64,000 nt of DNA. Source: Gavia stellata. Its lineage: Eukaryota; Chordata; Aves; Gaviiformes; Gaviidae. The translations under genes were made by a program, and so were the position numbers. The notes beneath the pieces were generated by a model. It searched no databases, was not told the origin of the DNA, and saw only the letters and a program-made list of their open reading frames with translations. Within the stretch, counting starts at the first letter, position 1. The number at the start of each line of letters is the position of its first letter. The stretch covers positions 1,112,001 through 1,176,000 of the forward strand of contig NC_082617.1 of NCBI RefSeq assembly GCF_030936135.1. Reading direction: 5' to 3'. Positions 32,016-44,000 of this stretch are shown here, one piece after another.

Positions 32016-35000
32016 TTAGAGGCCCGTGAGATCAACGATGGCTTTAATAAAGATGGCATCATCACGCACGTAGGAGTTCTTGGCTTCCATCACGGAGACG
32101 GGGCAGAACAGCGGGCAGCCGCTGGCAATGTTCATTTCTGTGATGGGTCGCTGGAAGGAGGAGGACGTCACGTCAGGTCGGAAGGCATCGATGATGTGCT
32201 CCCGGTTGTTCTGGTCCAGGAGCATCAGGGTTACCTGTGGGGAAACGTGAAAATATACAAGAGCAGCTGAATAAAAAGCACATGGAAACCCAGCCCGGTG
32301 ACCCGCTCAACTGAAGCCTGTGGAACGTGCAAGTACCAATGCGACCATAGCCACATCACGTGCCTACAAATCTGAGAAACGCCTGTAAGTAGGGTCAGCA
32401 GAGAACGTCATCTCAGAGACATTCTGCAGAAACCTCCCCACATCCTGCCCTGCCACTGGAAACTTCTGTGTGGCAGCACAGGGCTGTCAGACTGACTCTG
32501 AAAACCTACAGCTGGCTGGTGTGGCATTTGCTCCCAACACCAATACCCCAACGCAGGTATTTCATTAAGTCACAGAGTTGCTGTCCCCTTGCGAAAGAAG
32601 GCGGCGCCTCTGCCTGCATCAGTATTTCACCCGCTCAGCCCTCAAGTGTTTCACAAATCTGCAACGTCTAGGAACGGTAATCTGAGCTTCTGATGCCGAA
32701 CGAGCATCAGCTGCACCCAAAGTACCAAGGCCACGATAACTTTCCCTCACCCCGAATTCATGCAGAGGCTCCCCTCACTTTCCAAACACGCTGCTGCAAT
32801 CCTGCCACAGCCTCCGCCGCTTTGTGCCCCCGCCCTGTAGCACACTCCGTACTTTCAGCATGACTGGGGAATCCCCAGGGCGGCTGACATACCGTAGTCT
32901 TTCCTTCTTCTGCTTGTGAACTAGCCCAGATCGATGGCGTCTGGTACTACTGGGTGCCAAAGCAGAGGCATGTCGCTGGGCATAGCGGCTTTGTCCTAAA
33001 CCCACCTTCTGGTTGAAGGGCCACCGCAGGAGTGCGTCGTTGGGTCCTTTCATCACCACAAAGAACAGGGACAGATGGGTCCCACGCCCGGTGCCGTCCC
33101 CGTTCAGGTAAACGCGCAGACACATCTTGTAGCCGTACTTGCTCGTGTAGAAAGCTATCAAAGAGTTGCAAAACAGACACAGTGAGTGTCAAACCCAGCA
33201 AAGCCTGGCACCAACAGGTTCCTCTGAACTCGGAGGACTCTATAAAGTTTGGATCCTGTAAGAAGCCAGGTCTGGGTCTTAAAATACCTGCACCATGGAG
33301 GTAAAAAGCCACCAGGTACAAACAACAGTCAGATGCCATCTTAGACTGGCCTGGAGACAGCCCAAGGTCAGGCAGTCACAAGCCCCTGGTCTAGCCAAGA
33401 CGCAGAGCACTGCGGCACAGAGCAGGGCACCGGCCGGCCCCTTGGGCTCTCCCCACCCACACCCCAGGCACAAGTGCCCCAGGCAGAGCCTGGAGCTGGA
33501 ACTCTGCCGGGGAGCTGGGCGCTTCCCACTGCACCCCCCGCAGACCCACCAGTTGTGCCGCGTGTGACTGCTAAAGGAGCTGCTGTTTGTGGCAATAACG
33601 CTGACGAGCAGGAACAAAACCACCCCCAAAAAAACCTGACAGGGGGTAGACCATCCTCAGTACTCACTGCACCCTCTTCATAAGCTGGCTGCCTCTGATG
33701 GGGGCAGAGGCTCAAGCAAGCGAGCTTCGGTCTCCCGTTAGGATCCCAGCCGCTCTGCATGGCATGGGCATGGCTGCGTATGGGCTCTAGGATCTCAGGC
33801 TCTCTTCTCTCAATTCTGGGAATGCTCATGTTGTGATATCAGACCCATGAAGGGCCACAGAAATACATCTTGGAAGGGGACATGCCGCAAACCGCCCTCT
33901 CACAGCGTCGCAGAGCTAAGTGCCTCGGGTCTGGCAAGGCTCAGCAGCCTCAGGGCACAGGGCAGGAGATTAGAGACTGTGTTTTACTGCAGGGCTTGGT
34001 GCACTTCTATGAACAGGCAGACTAGCCCTAGCAGAGATACCGTGCACTTCCACATGGTGAGAAGCAAGAGATCAGGGCTTTGTCACCCGTTTCCCTCCTG
34101 GCACTCCCCAATTCATTTCTTCTAGTCCTTCCTCTCCACCTGCTTCACCCAAAGGCTTTCAGGGCAGATGCCACCCTCTGCTAGTCCAAGCAGCACATCC
34201 TCACCACCCACCTGGGGCTTCTCAGCACTCCTGTAACCCTGTGGGTGTAAAACCAGGCGGGGAACTGGAGGAAGGATGGCCCCAGAGCGGTGGGAGTACC
34301 CAGGAAAAGGCACCAGGCAGCCAGAGGGCTAAACACCTTGCGGACCACGCCGCCAGCCCAGAGCAGCGAACTGGGCATCCTGCTTCCCACCAGCCCAAGC
34401 AAAGGCGAAGCACATCGGAAGCAAAGCAAGAGCCCAGCAAGCCACCCTCCAGCATCTGACAACCAGCAGCTTTCCAGCAGGAGCTTCGCTTTGGACTGTC
34501 CTGATTCACGCCCCCAATGAACCTTTCTTGTGCGGATTTGGTTTTGAACTCTTTCTGATTTTGCCCTTTGCAAAATCCTGTGGCAGTTGTCGTGTCCTCA
34601 CAACGTGAGTGAGTGGCAACTCTACTTCCTTCTCTTTAACACTGATTTCATTTGCTATTTCCTTGCCTTTACGTTTAAATACAAAACAAACTATTCTATT
34701 CATTTCCCTTTTTCATCCCATTTGCCACCAAGACCTCTCTCCTCCCAGCTGTCTCCTTCCCAAACTGAACAGCACTAGTCCATTTGCTTCACTTTCTAAG
34801 ATTAAAAAAACCCACCTCCACAAGAAACATTTGTTTCTCAGCCTAATTTTCTCAGCTAAAGCAGCACCAGGAATGAGGATCTCTCATCTAAGCAACACAA
34901 TCGACTACCGCAGAAAACAAGGCCTTGTACTTTGCACTTGCAAGATAAAAAAAAGAAGTCCTGCCTTTTCCAGAAGCAGTCCCGGTGTTAGGCAGAAGCA

Positions 35001-38000
35001 ATCCTCACCTTCCGATCCCCCCAGCCACATACAAGATTTTCATTAGCAGATGGCAGAGACCAACCAGCAACACAAAACACAGTCTGGTGGCCTGCAAAGT
35101 ATTTTTTCCTTTGATGAAACCAGTTTATAAAAGCCCTGAGCCCTGCCTTTCCTGCTCTCCCACCGCTGCCAGGTGAGCCGGGATGCCCGTGGCCAGAGGA
35201 CAAGAGTCAGCTCCGTGCAGCACCTCCCTCCAAACCGCAGCCTTTGGAGACGTTCGGGTCAAGCAGCTCTCGAGCACAGTGCAGGAGATGGACAGGATGC
35301 AAGATTTAAGGTCCTCTCTCTAAGTCAAACAAAATAGATTCGAAGCAGATTTGTTGGCTTTGGGAAAAGGAAGGAAGTGCTGCCCTTTCCGAAGGGGACA
35401 GAGAGCAGGGGTTTTCCACGGCTGCTGTTGACTTTTAAAAGGAAATGCTAACTGCACGCGCACAGTTTCAGTAGCGGTTTAGTTCCCCTCAAGAAGGGGA
35501 ATCCTTTTTTCTTTCAGTTTTTCAAGAGAAAAAGGACCCTGAACAGCCTTCATCCAGAAAACAGATTTTAAAAGAGTTTTTAAAATTCAATTGCTTTCAT
35601 CTTGTGGCCCAGCCACAGTCTGCTTTTTCACAGCGCCAGGAAGCAGACGTAAGGTACGCGCTCTAGGTTTGCATGCAGCTCTGGGCATTTTGAAAAAGCT
35701 CTCCAGCACGCTTAGATCTAAGTGATTCCTGCTCAGGCAAACACAAACTCCTCTCCGCAACCATTATGCTGCGTGGTGAGCTTCCCACTGAGCAATGAAA
35801 TTGTGTGAAGAGATGGTTTCATCTTGCAGCTGCAAGCCTGGGAAGTGCTTTCATAAGCAAACAAGCCAGATCACAACCTGCTGCTCACTGTCTCAGATTT
35901 TCTTTTCTTAAGAACAGGAGGAACAGTGCTGGGCTGGGGCAGTTCTGCGAGGAGAGCCCCTTCCTCTAACAGATATTCAAGCACTTCCCTAGGTATGGTT
36001 TGGGCTTTATTTAGACATTTTGTCTTGCACTGTCATGCTTTAGGCACTGAAATATACTTCTGGGGCTCTTAATATATATTTCCTCCCTTCCTTAACCATT
36101 TTCTTGCTGGTTTTATGGCCTCTGAGTATTTTAATTCTAACTAAAGGGTTATGCAGGGCTATTCTGGAGCTAAGAGGGTTGCATTCTCTATTATGAGAAA
36201 TTAAAAAAGTCTTCTGCAAGCAAAAAAGCACCTCTTTCAGCAGAGCAGTTTCATTTAGCCCAATGCTAAAAAAAATGTTCTGGGCTCCATGGGGAAAGGT
36301 GGACAGAAGTACATCTGAATGGCCAGCACATCCCCTGCTAAGGACACCGCTACAAATCCCACACCCAACTGAGACGCAAAAGGCTTTTGCAGTTTTGCAA
36401 ATTTGTGGGCAATAACCTGGAGAGAAGATCGCAGGAGAGCGGCCTGTTATTGCCTCCTGACGCTTCCTGGCAAATTCTGTTATCTTCCAGATGAAAACAC
36501 CATCGTAGGTGGAAGCTTCCATGTTGCGGATCTTTTCCTCCATCTCAGCCATGGCCAGATCTTTGAGCCCAATGCTCCTTTCCAGCTGCCGGACCTGCTC
36601 AGTGGGATACACGGTGCAGCCTGGTTAGAAACACGTACTGCTGTGAGACCCAAGAAAGCCAGCAGACACCAGCATCCCCTTCCGGACGACTCTTTAGTGA
36701 GAGACGTTCTCCAGAATTGACAGGGGCCACAGGACGGAGAAATTTAACATCGTAAGCCAATTGTCTGAAGCTTCCTTTTGAACCCTGTCATTATACATTG
36801 ATACGACTCAGGGCTTGAGCTGGAAACTTTCGCACAGCGAATGGAAAATTCTCCCAACGAGCAGCTCCATTACGTTACCAGCACAAGAAGTGAGGGGTGG
36901 GGGAACATGAGCATTGTGACAAAACTAGATTGAGAAAGAGAAGAACCTACACTCAGCCAACAAGGTCTCCAGAGGGTTAATCACTGCTAGCTAACATAGG
37001 GTCACACCAGTTTTGGCAGCTCGCTTGCGAAGAGAGCACAGGTACGCTGCAAACTGCACCTCTCCCAGCTGCCAAGACACACTGGCAGTGCTCAGCAGGG
37101 ACTGTGCTGGAGCATACTGGTGGGGGCAGCTCCTTCACACCTCCAGCCTGTGCTTGGCACAACGCTGTAGCATAGCATCAAGGATTACACTCCTTTGGAA
37201 AGATCTGGAAGGTGAGCAGCCCCACGCATTCAGAGAGAGCCAGTGAAACGCTGGGTGCTCTGCCTCTCGTTGGAAAACTTCACCTAGGAAGAACATCTCG
37301 GTGTCTGCGTAACTTGATTACTAACAGAGATCTGAACGCTTTATGCATGTCAGTTTAATTCCCATCTTTTCCAGGAAGCTTTTGAGGGTTGGGCACAGGC
37401 AGAAATGATATTTTAGTTCTGCCTTCAGATTTGTGGAGTTTCAGGGCTAGGCGGTGAAGCTTTGCTAGATAGTAACATGGAAAGGAAACTGAAAAAAGTC
37501 TCTGCTCACAGTGCTGGAAGGCCCGAGCCAGTGGTTACACACCTTGTTACTCAGCGTTTCAATTTTCTCCTGGTCTAGTCGATGTTGCCGACTGTAGGCT
37601 TCGGCTGTTAGAGACACTCTTTCCACCTCCCGATTGAGCACGCAGACAATGTTCTCAAAGGTCACCGTTTTCCTCTCAAGGGCCTCACATCTTCCCGAGA
37701 GCTCCGACTCCGAGCACAGAGAGTTTGCTGCCAGTAGTGGGGAGTTGTTTTGTGATGAGGAAAGGGCAGGAAGGGGCTTTAGGTCTCCGGACCCAGGCTT
37801 GAGGCTGAGCACAAAACTCAGCAGCATATAGAGATGCTCTGCCAAACACTTGCTTTCGTGTTCTGGTAGCTTTTCATTTTCCACCTACATGAAGAGAAAT
37901 ACATCCCCCATTCAGCAAGCTCAATCTACGCTGTCACCATCCACAGAACAAATTCCTCCTCTTGAGGTCACAACGTTAGCTTTAAATTATAAATGGGAAA

Positions 38001-41000
38001 AATGAAAGAAAGACAGTTAAAAAAAAAGTTTTGGGGCAGGGGTGGGTTGTTTTGTTTTAGAAATGCTGCAAATCACATACAATGACGGATGCCTAACGTT
38101 TCCCCAGCTGTACACGCTGTTCTACGCTGTCTTCCTCCATTACTTCCCAAAAGGGCTTAACAGCACCAAAGGACAAAGCCTCATATAATCCCCTCGAGAA
38201 GGGATTTATATGAACCTCACCAGCAGGAGCTGGGAAAACTAAGTCACATGGAGAAATATGGCCCGGCCCCAGTTCTGTGCTTACAGCTGAAAACAGCATA
38301 ACCACCAGAGTCTCAAAGCACTCAGGGTGTTCCCCAAGAAGGAGGAGGTTTCCTTCCACATTAAGTTCATTCTCTGGATACCCAAACTCTGGACAGCAGA
38401 TGATGTTAAGGTCCATTTGCAAAGGGTTTGAAACACCACTTTGTTCAAATAGCCGAATGCAAACATCTGTAACAGTTTGGGCGACAGCAGTTTGCAAGTC
38501 AACTCTAACACTGGAACTGAAAACAAGTCCCAAGATAAACATCAACAGATGAGCCCTTACCACCTCAGCACATCCAACAACCTCAAATCTGCAAGGCACT
38601 TTAGATCTGCCACAAGTCTTCACATGGTCCCGAAACTAGAAAGGAAGGAAGGCAATGTTAGATCTTATGTGTCCCCAGTAGCTCCCTTTCCATCTCGCTG
38701 ACGTCTAGGAAACCGAAGATGATCTCAAGAATGCTGAAGCCATCGCTAATCACTAGCTGCCAAAGTGCGTGGTTAAAACTGGACGCTGCCTACCATTAGG
38801 TATGACTTTCACTGTAATATAAACATAGCACTGAGACCTGGAAGGAAGTTTTATTTCTCTGTCTCTTGATGGTTAGGATGTGTCACTTCTCACCTGCCTA
38901 TGCAAGAAAGAAAAAGCAACCAGCACAGGTACGTGTTATGGATGCTGAGCAACAAGCTTCACTGAGGGCGGAGGAAGAGGAGGAATGGGGAACAATGCTA
39001 CGAAACAGATAGCCATTAATTTTGTGCACTTCATGTAACCCTGATCAGGACGTGCCACAGCATGGTATTTTTACTTCCAGCTAAGCATTATAAATCTGAG
39101 AACAAAAAGCTTCCCGGTGGTCCTGCCTATTTATAGCAATTACTGCAGGTCCACCTGCGCAAGGGAAGATGCTCTGCTGGGTCGAGTATCACCTCGCTGG
39201 GGTGCTGAAGGATGCTGCGCCTCGGCCACCTCTCATCTGGCAGCTGCCGTGAAGAACCGAGGCCAACAGTGGATATTTCGACAGAGGAACGCCACTAACC
39301 CCCCAGCCGCCAAGATGACTCGTTTGGGTTCCCACACAGTGCATGATTAATGCTAACAAGCACTGGCACATTATCATCTTGTTTTTGATATACCTCTCAT
39401 CAGAACAGACCACTGATACCTGATGAACAACAACCATATTCCCCATTTAACACCTACATCTGCTACAACAGATGTCGATTAAAACGGGTTTTAAACCACT
39501 TTTTTAAAAACTTCTAGATCCATCTGGCTTGCTTAATGAGTCAGGTTACTCAGAGTTACAACGGCTGCAGCTAATCAACAAAAGTTTGGAAAGCGATAAA
39601 AGAGGGAGTTAATATTTAAACAAAGGATAGATCACCTATGGGAATCCTACAAGCCTACTCTCTGCCGGGCTCCAGCTTCAACCTGCGGACAAGCAGATCT
39701 GTATCCCAAGATCCCAGCGTGAAGTCCTTCATTACGCTGCCTGTTTAGAAGAACTCTTTGCTCATCTTTTTGATGCTTCTGTCCCCACTGCCCTGCTACA
39801 AGGGCCTTTTGCAGCAGTCCTGCTAAAGATATTTGCCCGTAGCAGGCAAGACGGTTTCAGATGAACATGCTTTTTGAAGAGGTTTCCCAAAACTTTGATT
39901 TTCAGACGTCTGAGCCTTGCCCCAGGAGCCAGCAGCATGGAAACCCTATAGACACGGATTCCATTACGTGATTAATTAGAAATAAATTAATTTTGCTGGA
40001 GATAGGCTCCCTTTCCATAATTGCAACAGTCGTTGGTATAGTTGCTTTACATAGGACCTAAGTACCCTTTTAAGCCCACGAGCGTGCTTTTCCCATGGAG
40101 GCTCTGCACCCAAACACAGCAAACACACCGCTCAGAGGGAGGCAGCATCGGCAGCACTAACGCAAAACTACAAGCGCTGATGAGTCACGTTCACTCGCAC
40201 CCGACCAGTATTTTGAGCTTTATGGAAAGGTCATGTCTGTACTAACGGCTGCCACTTAATTATTCTCCCCAGTCCACTTTCTAATAGTCTCGATTTTCCT
40301 CCCTGCTCTGAGAACGCCGGTGTCAGCCCATCAGGATGCCAAACACCACCATGGCACGCGGTTCACCGACAGTTGGATGGTTACCTTCTCCCTTGGAATC
40401 TTCTTCCCACAGCCTTCGCAAGTCAGCGGAAATTCAGGGCAGACTTCGTCGTGAGCCTGTCATGAGAATCGACAGGAGAATATTTGGTGGTCTAAATAAA
40501 AGCTCCAGTGAGGTTATATGATGAGTACAATTCAACCGGGGTAGTTTTACACTTTATTACAGAAGAGCGCTGTATTCTACCAACCTAAACTCAAATCTTG
40601 GTCACACTGATCATTCTGTCTGCTGACTCATTTGTGTGATCGCCAGGCTACCAGAATTTTAGGTGCCTATGTAGCCTCAGCCTCAATTTAAAAGCTGCTA
40701 TAATAATTTTTTTAAAAAATCAAATTACTGCTTTGATGGACAAGATAATCAACAGGAAGCTCCATTTATGGGTCTGCCAGGAAAATACACATTGGCACAG
40801 GTTGAGTGAAGTAAGCCACTATCTCAGCAACGTAATTTGTATAATTTTTCCACTGTAATGATTATCAGTTAGCTGAAGTATGAACCCATAGGCTACTTAT
40901 CACACACTGGGCTGAGCTCTCTGATAGTATTCTTCACATTTGAATCACAAAAACCCATTTTTCAACCAGAAAGAAAAATATTTTAAAACTGTTTCATTTA

Positions 41001-44000
41001 ATAGCCCCTGCACACAAGCACCCACCGCTGCAGCAAGAGCACATACAGCCTGTTTGGTGGCCGGCGGAGCTGAACAAATGATCAGGGCAACGTGATACTC
41101 TGTCCTCAGCAGATACTAGGGCCAACCACACCGGCTAAATTGGGAATGCTACAACGTGCCTCTGCTTTCTGTGTTATTTCCACACTGTTTAAACCTTCTC
41201 TTTACACACCAACCAGTTGAAACAAGGTATTGTAAATGCTATGAATAGGCAGTTCAAAATTCAGATTAAAAGGTAAGTGCATTGCAGTATCCTGCCATGG
41301 TAGTAACAGGAAAAAAACCACAGAAGCATTTATAAAGTTGTCATCTGAAACCAGATGCTTTGAAAACTTGGTCACATTTATTCTTTATTAAAACAGGTTA
41401 CTATCTTGGGGTGGGGGAGGAGGAAACATGCACAAACTTAAATACTGTTACCACATCAGAAACTGGAAAGTGAAACGCATTAGTGGCTCAGCTTTGGCTT
41501 CTTAGTTACTCTCTCCTTTTTATACTTTAAAGGAGTAATCAGACTCAAAGCCTCGCTGCACTGTCCCCTGAAAAGTGACCGGCCAGCCTGTGCGGTTCGG
41601 CTGGGCAGCGCTGCCTGCAGAGGCGGTGGAGGAGGCAGAGCGCTGTCCTTCATCCCACTCACTCGGAGGGGCTGAACCCTTTCTTCTACCCACCTACTGC
41701 TCTCATGTTCTAGAAACACCAGATAGAATCTTCCCCACGACCCACAGAACGCTGGCATAAGAACAGACGGTCTGGCTGAAGGAAGGAAACTTCACTGTAG
41801 AGACAACTATTTAAAAAGGGAGTATTTAAAACTTATGTTCTCCCTTGCCAACGTGCTAGGCGTGAAACTACCACCCCCTCTGCACTCCCCACCTCCCAGC
41901 ATTTATCTTCCATCCCAACTCCACGCTACACCACGCTACAACACCCAACATGCAGGCAGCCCTGCGAAGCGTGCCCAGCCTGCGGCACGAGAAGGGAAAC
42001 CAGCCCTGCACAGCTAAGCTGAAAGTGCAACTGGTCCGTATGTAAATTGAGACACCCAGAAACACTGCCTTTAACCAGCACAGATCCAAACCTCTAGACG
42101 AACATTTTTGTATAAACAGTTTCAGGCTCTTCTGGAATGCCCTGTTCCATCCCCCTCTACGCGGGTGTCTCAACAGAGACGGATGGTATCGCCGCTGGAA
42201 GAAATCCACCCCACCCAGGAGCCGAAGAGCAGGGGTTGGCATTCCAGCCTGATCTGCGGCACTCCACTCCCCCAGGAATGGGGCAATCCTCCTGTTTACA
42301 CCTTTCCCAAACCCACATCTGTGAGCTTCTGCAGCGAGGACGAGCATCTCGGACTCGGGCATTTGCTGTGAACATTTTAGGCAGCTTTGGAAAGCCATCC
42401 CTGTGAACAGGGCTAGGTGAGAGCAGTCAACCTCTCGTGGGAATCAAGTCAGATGGGGGTTGGAGAGAAGGGACGGCAACAGAAGAATTAAAGCGGAGCT
42501 GGAAGACAACGGTCTGGCTCAGACCTTCAGGGCTACTCTGGTTACCTCAGCGTTGACTTCTCACCCACCAGCTGTAAACTGAGGCATAGACCAGTCTTCA
42601 CATCCAACAACAGGGGTAGGAAAATCAGACCGGGCCGAGTTAACAGCCTGCACAGCCACACCTCGCTCTTCCCACTCAATTAAAACCAAAACCGCCGATT
42701 GATACGCACATCAATTTCGCTCCCTAAAAACAAACAGCGAGACAACCCAGCGGCAGCCTGTACGTCACGCGCCGCCATCATAACAGGCGATTCTCTGGGA
42801 GCCCACCTGGGAAACTAGGAAAATCGAACACCATCACCAGCTTCGGAACAACCAGGGCAGCCTACGAGCACTTGCTCAGGGCACAGGCGCTCACAGGTTA
42901 CTGCTGCAGCCGCTCAGCCCTCCAGCTCCTACCGTGCTCCTCTCCGGAGTAGTGCCAACGGGCTGCACCGGAGGTGTTGAGCCCTCTTCGCCTGTACGCC
43001 TGCGGTGAATGGAGATGCCTGTGCGCACACCGTGACTCTCCTACCTCAGTATCAGGAAAGGAGAAAAGTGATTTGCAATATTTGCAGTTAAGGTTTCTCT
43101 CGGGGCACTCCCGGGACCACCCCCTTACACCCCTAGCACTCAACCAGCGGGAACGGGCAGTTCCCTTCATGGCAGCTCTGCGACAGCAATGGCAGCACAT
43201 TTCAGCGCAACCGTGCAGAAAAGTGCAGGCAAGCCTAGGGAAAAAGTGGGATTTAATAACAGCAGCTGATCCCTGGAGGATGCAATGATCGTTTCCTAAA
43301 GTACACCAGGGTGAGCTGCTCTGCTGTGCCTGCGTAAGTAAGACAAAAGGGAAAACTGCAGTTTAATCCGATTGCCATTTCGCCTCTCAAGGCTTTGCTA
43401 AACTTGACTCGAACTATGGAAGAGGCTACTGCTGAAAATTATTATCCCCGTATCGTGAGGCAGAGCAGGAGGTGCGCCCGCTCCCCAGCTGCCCTGCTCA
43501 TAACCTGCCGTATCAACGCAAGCCCGTTTTTATGGAGGTCTTGCCACCGCGTTGGGAAATCCATCAGCGTGAACGCAACGCTCCCCCTCCAGCTAAAAGG
43601 CAAGGCAGGCGGCTGAGAAAAGCACCCTTTGAAACAGCTGCTGCAAGATGCCTCTGCCAGAGCCCTGCAGAAAGGTTATCGCAAAGGGCAGGGTCGGCAG
43701 AGAGACGAGGCTCAGCAGAACAGGCTTGGTGCGAGCTGCGCACCGCAGCTCTTCCACAAACACAGGTTGATCTTTGAAAGTTAGTCCGTTAGTCCCCTCC
43801 GAGCACAGCAACAGCAACCATAAGCATAGACAAAGCTGAAGGGCTTGGCAGCAGGAAGGGAGCACTGAAAAGGAAGGAAAATTAACAGGACGGCAGAGGA
43901 AAGCCAGCTGAAGTGGCACAGGGCGCACCGGAGTGCTGTCAGGGCTTTGGCAGTCTCCAGCCCCAGCATTGCCGTGTCCAGCACACGGCTCCTTCGGAAT

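Noticed and set aside
43110-43135. A TAG-ending acceptor (43133-43135) inside the damaged TRAF2 exon as a rescue site
   Set aside because: It would leave 88 nt, which does not preserve frame between the two phase-0 neighbours and reaches a stop codon.
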